From positions 3,916,501-3,980,500 of the forward strand of contig CP027224.1 in the NCBI GenBank assembly GCA_002973635.1: 64,000 bases of DNA, read 5' to 3'. Every line of letters begins with the position of its first letter. The stretch's first letter is position 1. Shown here one piece after another: positions 16,950-25,934 of this stretch. The notes beneath the pieces were generated by a model. The model searched no databases, was not told the origin of the DNA, and saw only the letters and a list, made by a program, of their open reading frames with translations. This DNA is from Lysinibacillus sp. B2A1 (GTDB lineage: Bacteria > Bacillota > Bacilli > Bacillales_A > Planococcaceae). A program made the translations under genes and the position numbers.

Positions 16950-18558
16950 CATAGCTGTCAACTTAAGATTTCTACACATCTAATCAAATGATTTTATAAT
17001 TAGAAATGATAGGTTTCATTTATCGTTAAAATGGGAAAAAGTATTTTAGACATATCCAAATAAACCCCTCTAGGTGAGTTGGTTATATTTGGATATTTTA
17101 CGTGAATTGAAGGCGTTGAAAGGCTGTTCCTTTGGTGGACTTTGATTTCCGGGCCGTCTTGAGCAGGAACTCGGTGGTCAAATGGATAAAGTCTTTCAAT
17201 GCATTCTCTTTTTTTATGCATTCTTCATATAGCTTCGGTAAAATCTCTGTCGCGATACTACGAATGGCCACCATCTCACTAATTTCTATGCCCTTCTCCT
17301 TCCAGATGAAGTTTCTTATTTGATAGGCCATCAATTGACTAATAAAATAAACTAGGATGGTCCCATATAAATGACAAAGCCACCTGTCTTTCTTCATCAC
17401 TTTGAAGTGGTTGATGCCTAAATCAGATTTCCACACTTTAAAATGCAACTCAATTTGCCAACGTAAGCGATACAATTCCATGATATGACGAGCAGACATC
17501 CACTCTGGCAGATTCGTCATATAAATCGTAATACCTGCTAAATCACGTACCACTTGTTTGGGCACCTTTCCTGATTTTTGGGCTCGTCGATTAATTTTTT
17601 TGATGTGTTGCGCTTTCCCCTGCTCATCATGGGAAAAAATAATACAACGAGCTGGAAAATGAGCATCTCGTCCAAAATAAACACCCTCTAATTCTAAAAG
17701 TTCCTCTGGTAGTAACTTTTTACAAAGTGCCACGAAATCAATGCGATGATAAAGACTACTTTGAATAACCTCACCATTTGAGTGATAGGAAGGAAATAGA
17801 TTTTCGAAAGCGGCATACGCATCTGTCCGTATTTTTGTAATAAAAAAACCCTTTTTTTCCTCGATTTTTTTAATTGTTCGAAGTTAAAATAACCCAAATC
17901 TTGTAGACAAAGTTCATGTTCTGTCAGAAACGGAATCCGCATGGCACCTACTTTCGCATCATTCATTCGGTGAAAAGCAACGTGAAGAAATGTCGATTGA
18001 CCGGATAAAAGATCCAATTCAAATTGAATTTTGGCGGATGCTTGTTTGGTTTTTTGAGCGCGCTTTTGAAAACGATCTGGTACACTAACTGTGGTGGAAT
18101 CAAGTACCCGAATACTGGTAAATGGCCATGGTTCAGACAGAGAGAGCGAAGAAAAAGATAGTTGATGTTGTGCCCATACGAATTCTTGAATGAGTCGTTG
18201 TAAAAAAGCCGTGGCTTCCGGGGTAAATTTTTTATCCATGGCTGCCCGACTAATGGAAATGGCTTGTTTCATTTGTAAGGTTGTACATAACTCTTGGATT
18301 GAGCAATCTGCTAAATTCCCATGGACATGAAACAATAAGGATAGGAAGTCACTCGCAGAGACTAGTCGCTTTCTTTGAATAAAACCCGTTTCTTTGGCTA
18401 TTTCATCTACTCTTTCAGGACAAATGACTTCAAATAGCTTTTGGAGTAATTGTATATGTTTCGGTGTCGACATCAAAAGCACCCCTTCCAAAAAAAGTTT
18501 TGTATATATCTATACCACTTTTTAGAAGAAGTACACATTTCTTAAGTTGACAGCTATG
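16950..18558 (-). mobile_element. IS231-like IS4-family insertion sequence
   Basis: 1,609 bp bounded by perfect 18-bp inverted repeats CATAGCTGTCAACTTAAG (16950-16967) and its complement (18541-18558). These resemble IS231 ends, which finish in CATCAACTTAAG. An 11-bp direct repeat GGCTACTCGAC flanks it at 16939-16949 and 18559-18569, in the 10-12-bp range of IS231. The insertion is in the GC-rich repeat described separately. The intact target duplication points to recent insertion. Confidence 0.92.
17098..18491 (-). pseudogene. IS231-like transposase, one frameshift
   Basis: Two overlapping frames make up one IS4 transposase: 265 residues from 18491 and 211 residues to 17098. The first holds the helix-rich N-terminus and RVLDSTTVSVPDRF (first catalytic Asp) and ends by going out of frame in a run of seven A near 17870. 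The correct continuation is LKKIEEKKGFF, then RTDAYAAFENL, leading to LRWQIELHFKVWKSDLGI (YREK-type motif with catalytic Glu) in the second frame. One missing A explains it. Expression would need slippage on the A run, which is known for some IS elements, so the gene might still work. Confidence 0.85.
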
Positions 18559-18735
18559 GGCTACTCGACTCCCGTGGGATAGCGAGACAGACGAGACCCT
18601 GCACGGAGCGTCAGCGCAGGAAGCGGCTCGTCGCTCGCCCACAGGAAAGCGAGTAGCCTGGAACGGAAATCACTTTCATTTGACTTAGTAGTATTCACAA
18701 AGATTCCCTTGACTATTTAGTTTTTCAACACTATG

Positions 18736-18766
18736 ACGCTATCGTTGATAAATTCAATGATAGCGT
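18736..18766 (+). terminator. Hairpin, second copy
   Basis: ACGCTATCGTTGATAAATTC to AATGATAGCGT. Same as the hairpin at 16401-16432 with C changed to T in the loop. Followed by TTTTAAATTTC. Confidence 0.5.
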
Positions 18767-18847
18767 TTTAAATTTCTTATAAATGGGTATCAAAATAGTA
18801 TATTGCAAACTGTTCTCAATTCTTTTTAATCTCTTTAAGAAAAAAAG

Positions 18848-18880
18848 TTGACTTTTTAATTGATAACAATTATCATTATC
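18848..18880 (+). promoter_or_regulatory. SigA promoter with Fur box over the -10 region
   Basis: -35 TTGACT at 18848-18853, 17-base spacer, -10 TATCAT at 18871-18876. A 19-base element GATAACAATTATCATTATC at 18862-18880 matches the classic Fur consensus GATAATGATAATCATTATC at 16 of 19 positions, and it covers the -10 box, so iron-loaded Fur should block transcription. It feeds the small transcript that ends at 18990 and possibly fumC by read-through. Confidence 0.8.
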
Positions 18881-18882
18881 AA

Positions 18883-18990
18883 TAGATTATTTCTTTTCTC
18901 CAAATTGCTTAATTCAGAATCCCCCTCTTTTTGAAATAAGCATGTATCAAACGGATATTCTTAAATCAGACTAAGAATATCCGTTTTTTA
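18883..18990 (+). ncRNA. fsrA: FsrA-like Fur-regulated small RNA
   Basis: From the predicted start (~18883) to a strong terminator is ~108 nt. The terminator is ACGGATATTCTTA, 8-base loop, TAAGAATATCCGT, then TTTTTTAA (18951-18988). A single-stranded C-rich stretch AATCCCCCTCTTTTTG is at 18918-18933. Fur control, short length, CCCCCTCTTT motif and intrinsic terminator are the marks of FsrA, the iron-sparing sRNA of Bacillus, whose C-rich loops pair with target RBS. There is no start codon with an RBS in it. The next gene is fumC; TCA-cycle mRNAs are known FsrA targets. Function inferred. Confidence 0.65.
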
Positions 18991-19045
18991 ACTGTATTCT
19001 GTTTATTTTAACGGAATATTTACATATACAAAGGAGCTGTTTTAC

Positions 19046-20437
19046 ATGGATTATCGTATTGAAAAAGACACTATGGGTGAAATAAAAGTACCTGCGGATA
19101 AAATTTGGGGTGCTCAAACACAGCGTAGTAAGGAAAACTTCCAAATTGGTACAGAACAAATGCCAATCGAGCTAGTACAAGCGATGGCTATTTTAAAGAA
19201 AAGTGCTGCTATCGCAAACAAAAAGCTTGGAAAACTTTCAGATATCAAAACAAACGCTATTGTCCAAGCAGCTGATGAAATTTTAAATGGTCAATGGGAC
19301 GATCAATTCCCACTTGTCGTTTGGCAAACAGGTAGTGGTACACAATCGAATATGAACGTCAATGAGGTTATTGCGCATCGAGCGAACCAGATTCTCCAGG
19401 ATGCTGGAGAGGCTGATCGTATTCATCCTAATGATGATGTCAATAAATCACAAAGCTCAAATGATACATTCCCTACAGCTTTGCATATTGCAGCCGTGTT
19501 AAAGGTTGAGGATTATTTATTACCGCGTCTTCGTTTATTAAAAGCAACTTTAGAAGAAAAAGCAGAGCAATTTAAAGACATTATCAAAATTGGCCGTACA
19601 CATTTGCAGGATGCTACTCCCCTTACATTAGGTCAAGAGATTAGCGGTTGGGCTGCAATGCTCTCAAAATCTGAGCATATGATTATCCAAAATATTGAAT
19701 ACATGAAGGAACTTGCGATTGGTGGTACAGCTGTAGGTACTGGTATAAACGCACATCCAGAATTTGGCGAACGAGTAGCATCGGAAATTAGTGAGCTGAC
19801 GAATAAGCATTTTACGTCTGCAGCAAATAAATTCCATGCACTAACAAGTCATGATGAAGCTGTCGTTGCCCATGGTGCCTTAAAAGCGCTTGCAGCAGAC
19901 TTAATGAAAATTGCCAATGATGTACGCTGGTTAGCAAGTGGACCTCGCTCAGGAATTGGTGAAATTACCATTCCCGAAAACGAACCAGGCTCCTCTATTA
20001 TGCCAGGTAAGGTTAATCCGACACAAAGTGAAGCCATGACAATGGTAGTAACACAGGTCGTTGGAAACGATGCAACAATTGCCTTTGCTGCTTCACAAGG
20101 TAATTTCGAATTAAACGTCTTTAAACCAGTCATTATTTATAATTTCTTACAATCCACTCGTCTATTAGCAGATACAATGAAATCATTTAATGACCATTGC
20201 GCAGTAGGCATTGAGCCAAATAAAGAAGTACTTGATTATAATTTACAAAACTCATTAATGCTTGTAACAGCATTAAACCCTTATATCGGCTATGAAAATG
20301 CAGCAAAAATTGCGAAGAAAGCTCATAAAGAAGGGACAACCTTAAAAGAAGCAGCTATTGCCTCAGGATTACTATCAGAAGAACAGTTCGATGAATATGT
20401 AGATCCTGCAACAATGATTTATCCAAACGTAAAATAG
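19046..20437 (+). CDS. fumC: Fumarate hydratase, class II
   Basis: 463 residues, the normal FumC length. It converts fumarate and water to L-malate in the TCA cycle; cytosolic homotetramer without Fe-S. Visible motifs: [57 protein letters not shown] and the signature [17 protein letters not shown] with the catalytic Ser. The RBS AAAGGAG is 9 bases before the ATG. Being iron-independent, FumC is useful under iron limitation; its position directly behind the Fur-controlled sRNA terminator suggests either a separate promoter or partial read-through. Confidence 0.97.
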   Translation: MDYRIEKDTMGEIKVPADKIWGAQTQRSKENFQIGTEQMPIELVQAMAILKKSAAIANKKLGKLSDIKTNAIVQAADEILNGQWDDQFPLVVWQTGSGTQSNMNVNEVIAHRANQILQDAGEADRIHPNDDVNKSQSSNDTFPTALHIAAVLKVEDYLLPRLRLLKATLEEKAEQFKDIIKIGRTHLQDATPLTLGQEISGWAAMLSKSEHMIIQNIEYMKELAIGGTAVGTGINAHPEFGERVASEISELTNKHFTSAANKFHALTSHDEAVVAHGALKALAADLMKIANDVRWLASGPRSGIGEITIPENEPGSSIMPGKVNPTQSEAMTMVVTQVVGNDATIAFAASQGNFELNVFKPVIIYNFLQSTRLLADTMKSFNDHCAVGIEPNKEVLDYNLQNSLMLVTALNPYIGYENAAKIAKKAHKEGTTLKEAAIASGLLSEEQFDEYVDPATMIYPNVK

Positions 20438-20580
20438 TAACAATGCAAGTTGAGTACAATATTATTTAAAACACTTATATATCAATGTTTTTAGAAAAAA
20501 AGCTCCTTGTATTCTTAGCAAGTTGGTTTATATTACTGCATGTTTTTGGGGCTAAATTATTAATGCTTTGATGGGCATGT

Positions 20581-20640
20581 TTAGGTAGGGGCTGTCCGAA
20601 AAGTCGATGTTAATCGATTTTTCGGACAGCCCCTACCTAA
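20581..20640. repeat. Near-perfect 60-bp palindrome, MITE-like
   Basis: TTAGGTAGGGGCTGTCCGAA at the left and its complement at the right, with ~22-bp arms around a GTCGAT-GTTA-ATCGAT centre. GGGGCTGTCCGAAAAG is like terminal repeats of IS1182/IS5-type elements, so this may be two IS ends joined. It also closes the partial gene on its right side. Confidence 0.7.
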
Positions 20641-20643
20641 AAG

Positions 20644-20814
20644 TTGACCACCTATTAAGACTTTTTCAGTAGGCTCAATTTTGAACTCATCTCTTACTTT
20701 AAATTTTGTGAAATATGGAAATTCCATATCAGTAATTAGAAAAAAATCAGAACCACCAGTCATAATGAACTGCGCCCCAATTGTTAGACACACTAAAAGG
20801 TCCGCCAACCGCAC
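20644..20814 (-). pseudogene. Gene fragment between palindrome and IS200
   Basis: About 45 residues reading GAQFIMTGGSDFFLITDMEF and then TKFKVRDEFKIEPTEKVLIG look like protein. The fragment has no start and no proper stop, running into the palindrome at one end and the IS200 right end at the other. Family not recognised. Confidence 0.4.
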
Positions 20815-21450
20815 TCCGTTTTCACGCTACCACTAAAGTGGTTTTATTATTTTCGCTTCTTTGCTTTTATTTCTTCTCCTGTAAATGGATCAATAAATTC
20901 TTTCATGCTCATTTGATCCTCAAGAATATCCTCTTGCAATTGATTTTTTAAATATTCCTGAATGGTTTTTCTGTTTCTTCCTACTGTATCTACATAATAT
21001 CCGCGACACCAAAACTTCCCGTTTCCATATTTATATTTCAGGTTCGCATGTCGATCGAATATCATTAAACTACTTTTTCCTTTCAAATAACCCACAAACG
21101 ATGAAACACTTAATTTTGGTGGAATACTTACCAACATATGAATATGATCAGGGCAGGCGGTTGCTTCAATAATTTCTACTCCTTTTCTTTCACATAACTG
21201 ACGATGAATTCTACCTACATCTGCTTTAATTTGTCCATAAATAATCTGCCTTCTATATTTTGGTGCAAAGACGATGTGATACTTACAATTCCATGTTGTG
21301 TGTGCTAAACTTTTATTATCCATTTGGATCCCCTTTCGTACGGAGTCGGTTGACCAGACCTGAATTCATTGTACGGCTGGGGGTTTTTTCTTGTCCATAG
21401 CTAGAAGCTCTTTAGAACCCCTCGCATAGCAAGGGGTTTTCAAAAGATAC
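20805..21450 (-). mobile_element. IS200/IS605-group insertion sequence
   Basis: It holds a single tnpA. The left (5') end region carries the hairpin AACCCCTTGC-TAT-GCGAGGGGTT at 21416-21438 and the transposase-leader; the right end has the small hairpin CCACTTTAGTGG at 20830-20841. Exact ends of this family have no inverted or direct repeats, so boundaries are approximate. Confidence 0.75.
20847..21323 (-). CDS. tnpA: IS200/IS605 family transposase TnpA
   Basis: 158 residues. Single-domain HUH/Y1 transposase: WNCKYHIVFAPKYRRQIIYG at the start, the HUH motif in CPDHIHMLVSIPPK (His-Ile-His), and the catalytic Tyr in WCRGYYVDTVGRNRKTIQEY. It moves as single-strand DNA. Length and motifs are complete, so the element could be active. 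Start ATG at 21323 with GGGGATCC spacing typical for the family. Confidence 0.93.
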   Translation of the reverse strand: MDNKSLAHTTWNCKYHIVFAPKYRRQIIYGQIKADVGRIHRQLCERKGVEIIEATACPDHIHMLVSIPPKLSVSSFVGYLKGKSSLMIFDRHANLKYKYGNGKFWCRGYYVDTVGRNRKTIQEYLKNQLQEDILEDQMSMKEFIDPFTGEEIKAKKRK

Positions 21451-21582
21451 AAGAAGAAGCTCCAGTTTGTGAACAAGCGAAAGCTAAAGAAGAGCCTGTA
21501 TCAGAAAAATAGCCCATGAATGTTTAACATTTATGTAACAGTCACTGGATTCGAATGATAAAGGTTGGTTCAAAGTAGTTAG

Positions 21583-22114
21583 GTGAAAAAGCACAGTAGA
21601 AGGAATGTCTTTAGCTATACCTTAAACGAATTTTATGACATCAGGGTATCTAATGATAAGGGTTTAATTTATACAGATCAAGTAAAAGTTGATACTAACG
21701 AAGATAACGTTAACAACGTAGATAAATACGTTAAGGAAATTGCCAGAACTATAACAAAAGATATTAGAAATAACGAGAAAATTACCTAAAATTACAATTT
21801 ATGTAATTTTGTATCAAGAATCAAATAAAAATGATATAATTCCAGGAATATTTTTAGCTGAATTTTTATACCTAAAAATGGGATGGACTAATATAGATAA
21901 GAAGAATTATACATTTCCTTCAGATTCATTATATAGTTTAGACATGGATACCTATAATAAATTATTAATTTTCAAAGAAGTTATTCAAGCAGACTTTAAA
22001 CATTTAAATCCTAAAATAATCGGTAAACTTCGATATGAAAATGGAGAATTAACCGATATAAAAATAGATATTAATGCACCTTTTATAAAGGATACTGAAT
22101 TGATTGGTCACTGA
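21583..22114 (+). pseudogene. Unknown gene broken by a frameshift
   Basis: Two neighbouring frames join well: the first reads RRNVFSYTLNEFYDIRVSND through VDKYVKEIARTITKDIRNNE and ends at 21789. The other frame reads LPKITIYVILYQESNKNDII from 21783 and continues LAEFLYLKMGWTNIDKKNYT to 22114. One extra base in an A run at ~21780 separates them. The joined protein is ~177 residues. No start with an RBS is seen and the 5' part seems missing. No family known. A strong terminator follows. Confidence 0.55.
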
Positions 22115-22125
22115 TTAATACCTTA

Positions 22126-22172
22126 AAAAGCGCGAGAAATCAATTTTAGAAACGTTGATTTCTCACGCTTTT
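22126..22172 (+). terminator. Rho-independent terminator
   Basis: AAAAGCGCGAGAAATCAA pairs with TTGATTTCTCACGCTTTT, a 17-18-bp stem with one mismatch. Confidence 0.85.
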
Positions 22173-22307
22173 CTGATGTGAAATTGTTTAATTTAGTTAA
22201 TTAATCGTTAGCGTCAAATCTATCACACCTTCTAACTAACTGACTATCGTGAGACAAATGCAGTAATCATTCATTAAGAGGTTTTTTTATGACTCGACTA
22301 GAACTAT

Positions 22308-22640
22308 TTACCAACCATCATACTCCTCCATCCACCCTGTATAATTAAATCCTTTGGAATCTTTAGACACATAATATAAAGTTCCTACATATTTCTTACC
22401 ATTTTTATACATAGTATGATTATATGTATCTCCCTCATAGTATTTTAAAGATATACCAACTTTAAATGGTGCTGATACTGCAGCAATATTAGTTAATAGT
22501 TTTGTTTCTTGATTTGTTGAATAATTAATTGATTCAGGTGATGCTGAAGGATTAATTTCTTGTGCTGAAGAATTTAATGCTCCTGGAAAAACTAGTGCAC
22601 CACAAACGATTAAACCTGTAATTACTTTAGATATTTTCAT
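22308..22640 (-). CDS. Small secreted protein of unknown function
   Basis: 110 residues. Signal peptide MKISKVITGLIVCGALVFPG with cleavage after SSAQ-like Ala ~26. The mature region ends in a beta-rich stretch: KYYEGDTYNHTMYKNGKKYV, GTLYYVSKDSKGFNYTGWME. RBS AAAAGGAG. Tyr/Gly-rich tails like this occur in small secreted Bacillus proteins, including bacteriocin-like peptides, but no known motif is present. Flanks (22173-22307) hold nothing clear. Confidence 0.6.
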   Translation of the reverse strand: MKISKVITGLIVCGALVFPGALNSSAQEINPSASPESINYSTNQETKLLTNIAAVSAPFKVGISLKYYEGDTYNHTMYKNGKKYVGTLYYVSKDSKGFNYTGWMEEYDGW

Positions 22641-22796
22641 AATATATACTCCTTTTGATGTTTAAAGTTAGTTTATTGTCTACTTTTGTACATATGCTTA
22701 AACATATTCACTATATCCCCGGGTTACAATTATACTATCAATTCCATATATACCATTTCAATAGTGGTTTTCCGAAATTTCCTTTTCGCGCTCCGT

Positions 22797-22870
22797 CAAA
22801 AAAGTGGCGGAATCCATCATTTCGTATCGGTCTCCGCCACTTTCCGCCATATATACCGCCACTTTTTGGC
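22797..22870. repeat. Triple GCCACTTT inverted/direct repeat
   Basis: AAAAAGTGGCGGA (22798-22811), CCGCCACTTT (22834-22843) and CCGCCACTTTTT (22856-22867) form one inverted and one direct pair, with an extra CCGCC between. No gene is in 22641-23037; this is the only structure seen in that stretch besides AT-rich sequence. Confidence 0.6.
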
Positions 22871-23037
22871 GTCCTTATTATTCTTTTATAATACGAAAGT
22901 AATCTTTTTGGTGAATTTTATGTTTAAACACTTGAATTATTTATTTAGTATATGTTTATATACTTAAATAATATTTTTCACTATACTGTCAATTTTAGTA
23001 TTATGATTTCCATAAAATTAAGACCCACTCCGTTAGT

Positions 23038-23106
23038 TTGATATGCTCCCTATTAGGTAGACAGATTAAAAAATAAAATCTGTTTATCTAATAGGGAGCA
23101 TATCAA
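23038..23106. repeat. 69-bp palindrome made of two IS-like ends
   Basis: TTGATATGCTCCCTATTAGG and its complement with arms of ~29 bp (three mismatches) around an A/T centre. The arm, with GCTCCCTATTAGGTAGACAG, resembles the ends of IS3-family (IS150-like) elements. It looks like an internally deleted element or MITE. Confidence 0.65.
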
Positions 23107-23201
23107 CTTCAAATGAGTATCTGGTTTTTTGTTATGTACATACATAATTAAATTTCTTAAAATGGTAAATAGTGGATATAAATAGATGAAGGAGAATATA
23201 A

Positions 23202-23318
23202 TTGAGTATTTGCTCTAATTGTTTAGCCAATGATTCAATTAAGAAAGTATATAGAGATGGTTCAGTATTTAAGATATGTGAGTATTGTAGAAGATACGAC
23301 AGTGAGAGCCAACGGTGA
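23202..23318 (+). CDS. 38-residue zinc-ribbon protein
   Basis: TTG start with GAAGGAG 6 bases upstream. The protein is MSICSNCLANDSIKKVYRDG followed by SVFKICEYCRRYDSESQR. Two CxxC pairs (Cys4/7 and Cys26/29) suit a small zinc ribbon. The stop overlaps the GTG of the next small gene (GTGA). Not recognised as a family, but the RBS, paired Cys and coupling support it. Confidence 0.55.
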   Translation: MSICSNCLANDSIKKVYRDGSVFKICEYCRRYDSESQR

Positions 23319-23452
23319 GAGAAGAAAACGAAGTCCAAAATGATGAGCAAAAAGAGAAGTCTTCAGGTATGGCGGCTCTAGCCATTATGACAGGAATTAT
23401 GATACTTATTCTTATTATAGAATTTATAATTAAATTCACTAACGCCGCGTGA
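23315..23452 (+). CDS. 45-residue single-pass membrane protein
   Basis: GTG start overlapping the previous stop by four bases. A charged N-terminus (REENEVQNDEQKEKSS) precedes one membrane helix (ALAIMTGIMILILIIEFIIK). Probably translated by coupling with the zinc-ribbon gene. Function unknown; the pair looks like a small accessory module left between mobile elements. Confidence 0.5.
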   Translation: MREENEVQNDEQKEKSSGMAALAIMTGIMILILIIEFIIKFTNAA

Positions 23453-23581
23453 ATTTTAATTGAATTTTCTGTTTTCTATTTCTTCCGTTTTTAAAGAAAA
23501 TGAAAGACACTTAAATAGTGGTAGTAAACATCCATTTTTTTACTATAACTTTTGACTTGGGCAACTGACGGTTCAAAATCC

Positions 23582-24603
23582 TTATGGTACTGTATTTCCT
23601 TCTATATTCCGAAGCCAAATACGTGCCGGTTTCCATAGTACTACTTTTAAATACCTAGTAATTTGTAGATACGTCCGTGAACTGTTTGTGTGAAGCTGTG
23701 CTAGCACGTTTAAGCAGTATACGATCATCGCGATGTATACCTGATTGTGCACAGCTTGTTCGCTTTGCCCGTAGAATTTTTTAATGTTCAGATGCTGTTT
23801 CATCCACTTGAAAAACAGTTCGATTGCCCAGCGTGACTTATAAAGTTCAGCGACTTAATCTGCACTTAAATCAAAACGATTCGTCATCAGATATAGCTCT
23901 TTACCAATTGGATCCAGTACTTTGATACGGCGAAATACATTTTCAGCACGATTTTGCGTGTTACCAATCAGAATCATTTCATCTGATAACACAGATGACT
24001 GTTCAGGTACTTCAAATGATTCAATCACACGTGTTATGTGAGACAAAGAAAAATCCATCATCTGTCATGCGGTCAAAGCACTCATAATCTAAGTACAAAT
24101 ACGTACATGCATTCCTTGTCATCTACGAGAATTTCAAACTGACCACGATCATGTGCTTTCGCGTTCGTTAGCACTGCTTTATCAGGGTACGAACAGCGTT
24201 TTTCTAGATAAACAAGGCGCAAATGTAACTTCACACCTGATTTTGTTTTCCGGAATTCAGCCCATCTATGGTTCTTTAAGTTCAATGGCAGTGTACTGGA
24301 ATCAATGATTTTCAGTGGTGTTGTGATTATTCGACGCTGCTCAAAATGTTTTCTCATGAATTTGAGTGACTAAGTCTAGAAAAATGTGTTGGAAAAACCT
24401 TGATGGCCCTAGACTTTCGGTTTCATTCAGCTGGGCAAACAGTAATAATCTCAAGAATGAAGTGATGTGAAGCTTCTTTGTATAGGTATTTAATTGATGA
24501 TTTTCAACTAATTTTTCCATTTGTGTAGAAGAAATAGGGGAAAACCATTGTTCAAAAGATGTTTTTCGTGTAAACTTATCAATGCTTATGTCCTTTATTT
24601 TGG
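23582..24603 (-). pseudogene. IS4-family transposase relic
   Basis: Minus-strand pieces follow each other in the right order: FTRKTSFEQWFSPISSTQME and LHITSFLRLLLFAQLNETES (N-terminus), IDSSTLPLNLKNHRWAEFRK (first catalytic Asp), EILVDDKECMYVF with a break, SLSHITRVIESFEVPEQ, NRFDLSAD, a stop, VAELYKSRWAIELFFKWMKQ (catalytic Glu) and a C-terminal tail. At least one stop and two frame changes. Similar to the IS4Bsu1 type. It lies just beside an intact IS110 element. Confidence 0.85.
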
Positions 24604-24789
24604 ATTTGGATGGTTTACTACCGCCAAACCATTATAAAGGCTTTTTTCTGTGAAAATAAATAATGTCTTTGTTTTTTGAATATTATTAAGTGGACTAGGT
24701 CATTCTATAAATAACGAAAAAAGCCAATGAGAAAGCAAAGGTACCTGTCGGAAGGTATCTTGGTTTATTACTTTTGGTTTTTGGTTAAA

Positions 24790-25929
24790 CTAAACCAATT
24801 GTGGTTCTTTATATGGCTCCTTGTTCAGTAGCATGGAGTAAATAATTCGAAGCATTCGATGCGAAATCGCAACGAGTGCTTTTTTCTTGCCTCTTCGTGC
24901 TGCGAGTGACCAATATTTGTTGGCTAACCAACGATTTCGACTTCTTGAAACTGCCCAAGCTGCCTCACACATGGCCGATTTAATGTGTGGATTTCCCTTA
25001 ATAGAACGCGTACTTTTTCTTTTTCCTGCACTCTCATGATTACCAGGAGATACGCCTGCCCATGAAGCAAGGTGCTGTGATGTGGGAAACTGATTCATGT
25101 TTACACCAATTTCTGCAATGATAACTGCGGCAGTATCTTTTTTTATACCTGGAATTGTCATTAATAATTGAAGTTCTTCATGATAATTTTGTAATAGTTG
25201 ATTAATCCGTTCTTCAATTTCTAAAACCAATGACTCCAAATATTCAATGTGTCGCCAAGATTGGCGAATAAGAAATATTTGATGTTCATTGAGTGTTCCA
25301 AATAAAGAATCGGTAATCAATTGTTTTTTAGGGGCTAACCTTCCATGAATATTCTTTTCGACATCGGCTTCATCTACATAACCTTGTTCAATTAATCGAT
25401 TTAGTAATTTACGCCCGGATACGCCAAATACATCTGAAATCACAGTACTTAGTTTGACATTTGAACTTTCTAATACTTTTTGAATGCGATTCTTTTCAGA
25501 AGTTAAATGGCCAATCCACTTTTTCCGAAGTCTTGTTAAATCTCTGAGTTCTCGAATCTCCACGGGTGGAACAAAACTCTTTTCAATCAAGCCATGACGT
25601 AATAACTTCGCAATCCATTCTGCATCTGAAACGTCTGTTTTTCTGCCAGGAACGTTTTTGATTCGTTGGGCATTCGCAAGTGTAATATCAAAAAAGTCCT
25701 CCAAAATATTAAATACAGGTTTCCAATACACACCCGTACTCTCCATCGCAATATGTGTAACTTCATGGCTTTCTAACCATTTCAATAGACGAAACAAATC
25801 TTTCGTGAGCGTAGGGAAAGTTTCTATTTCTTGATATACTTCGTTTTCGTGTCTCCCTTTTAAAACGCAAGCAACAATTGTCTCAGAATGCACATCTAAG
25901 CCTGCACAATTCTTAATAAATACCTCCAT
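24790..25929 (-). CDS. IS110 family transposase
   Basis: 379 residues. RuvC-like DEDD domain at the N-terminus: CAGLDVHSETIVACVL (Asp12), HIAMESTGVYWKP (Glu), GRKTDVSDAEWIAKLLRHG (Asp). The C-terminal Tnp domain has LLMTIPGIKKDTAAVIIAEI (HhH) and WAGVSPGNHESAGKRK with the nucleophilic Ser. ATG at 25929, after GGAGTG. Intact. IS110 elements do not have normal terminal inverted repeats, and I could not fix the ends. Confidence 0.93.
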   Translation of the reverse strand: MEVFIKNCAGLDVHSETIVACVLKGRHENEVYQEIETFPTLTKDLFRLLKWLESHEVTHIAMESTGVYWKPVFNILEDFFDITLANAQRIKNVPGRKTDVSDAEWIAKLLRHGLIEKSFVPPVEIRELRDLTRLRKKWIGHLTSEKNRIQKVLESSNVKLSTVISDVFGVSGRKLLNRLIEQGYVDEADVEKNIHGRLAPKKQLITDSLFGTLNEHQIFLIRQSWRHIEYLESLVLEIEERINQLLQNYHEELQLLMTIPGIKKDTAAVIIAEIGVNMNQFPTSQHLASWAGVSPGNHESAGKRKSTRSIKGNPHIKSAMCEAAWAVSRSRNRWLANKYWSLAARRGKKKALVAISHRMLRIIYSMLLNKEPYKEPQLV

Positions 25930-25934
25930 AAAAA

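Larger units (their letters stand above)
16923..18675 (+). repeat. GC-rich intergenic repeat, copy 2, split by an IS
   Basis: GCTGATTGGAGTGCAAGGCT starts the repeat. It is interrupted after GGCTACTCGAC at 16949 by the IS231-like element and resumes at 18559 with the duplicated GGCTACTCGAC, then CGAGACCCTGCACGGAGCG, GGAAGCGGCTCGTCG and GTAGCCTGGAACGGAAATCA. The two halves together equal copy 1 in length. Confidence 0.8.

Noticed and set aside
20484..20570. 28-residue membrane peptide after fumC
   Set aside because: No RBS and interrupted by the palindrome; too little support.
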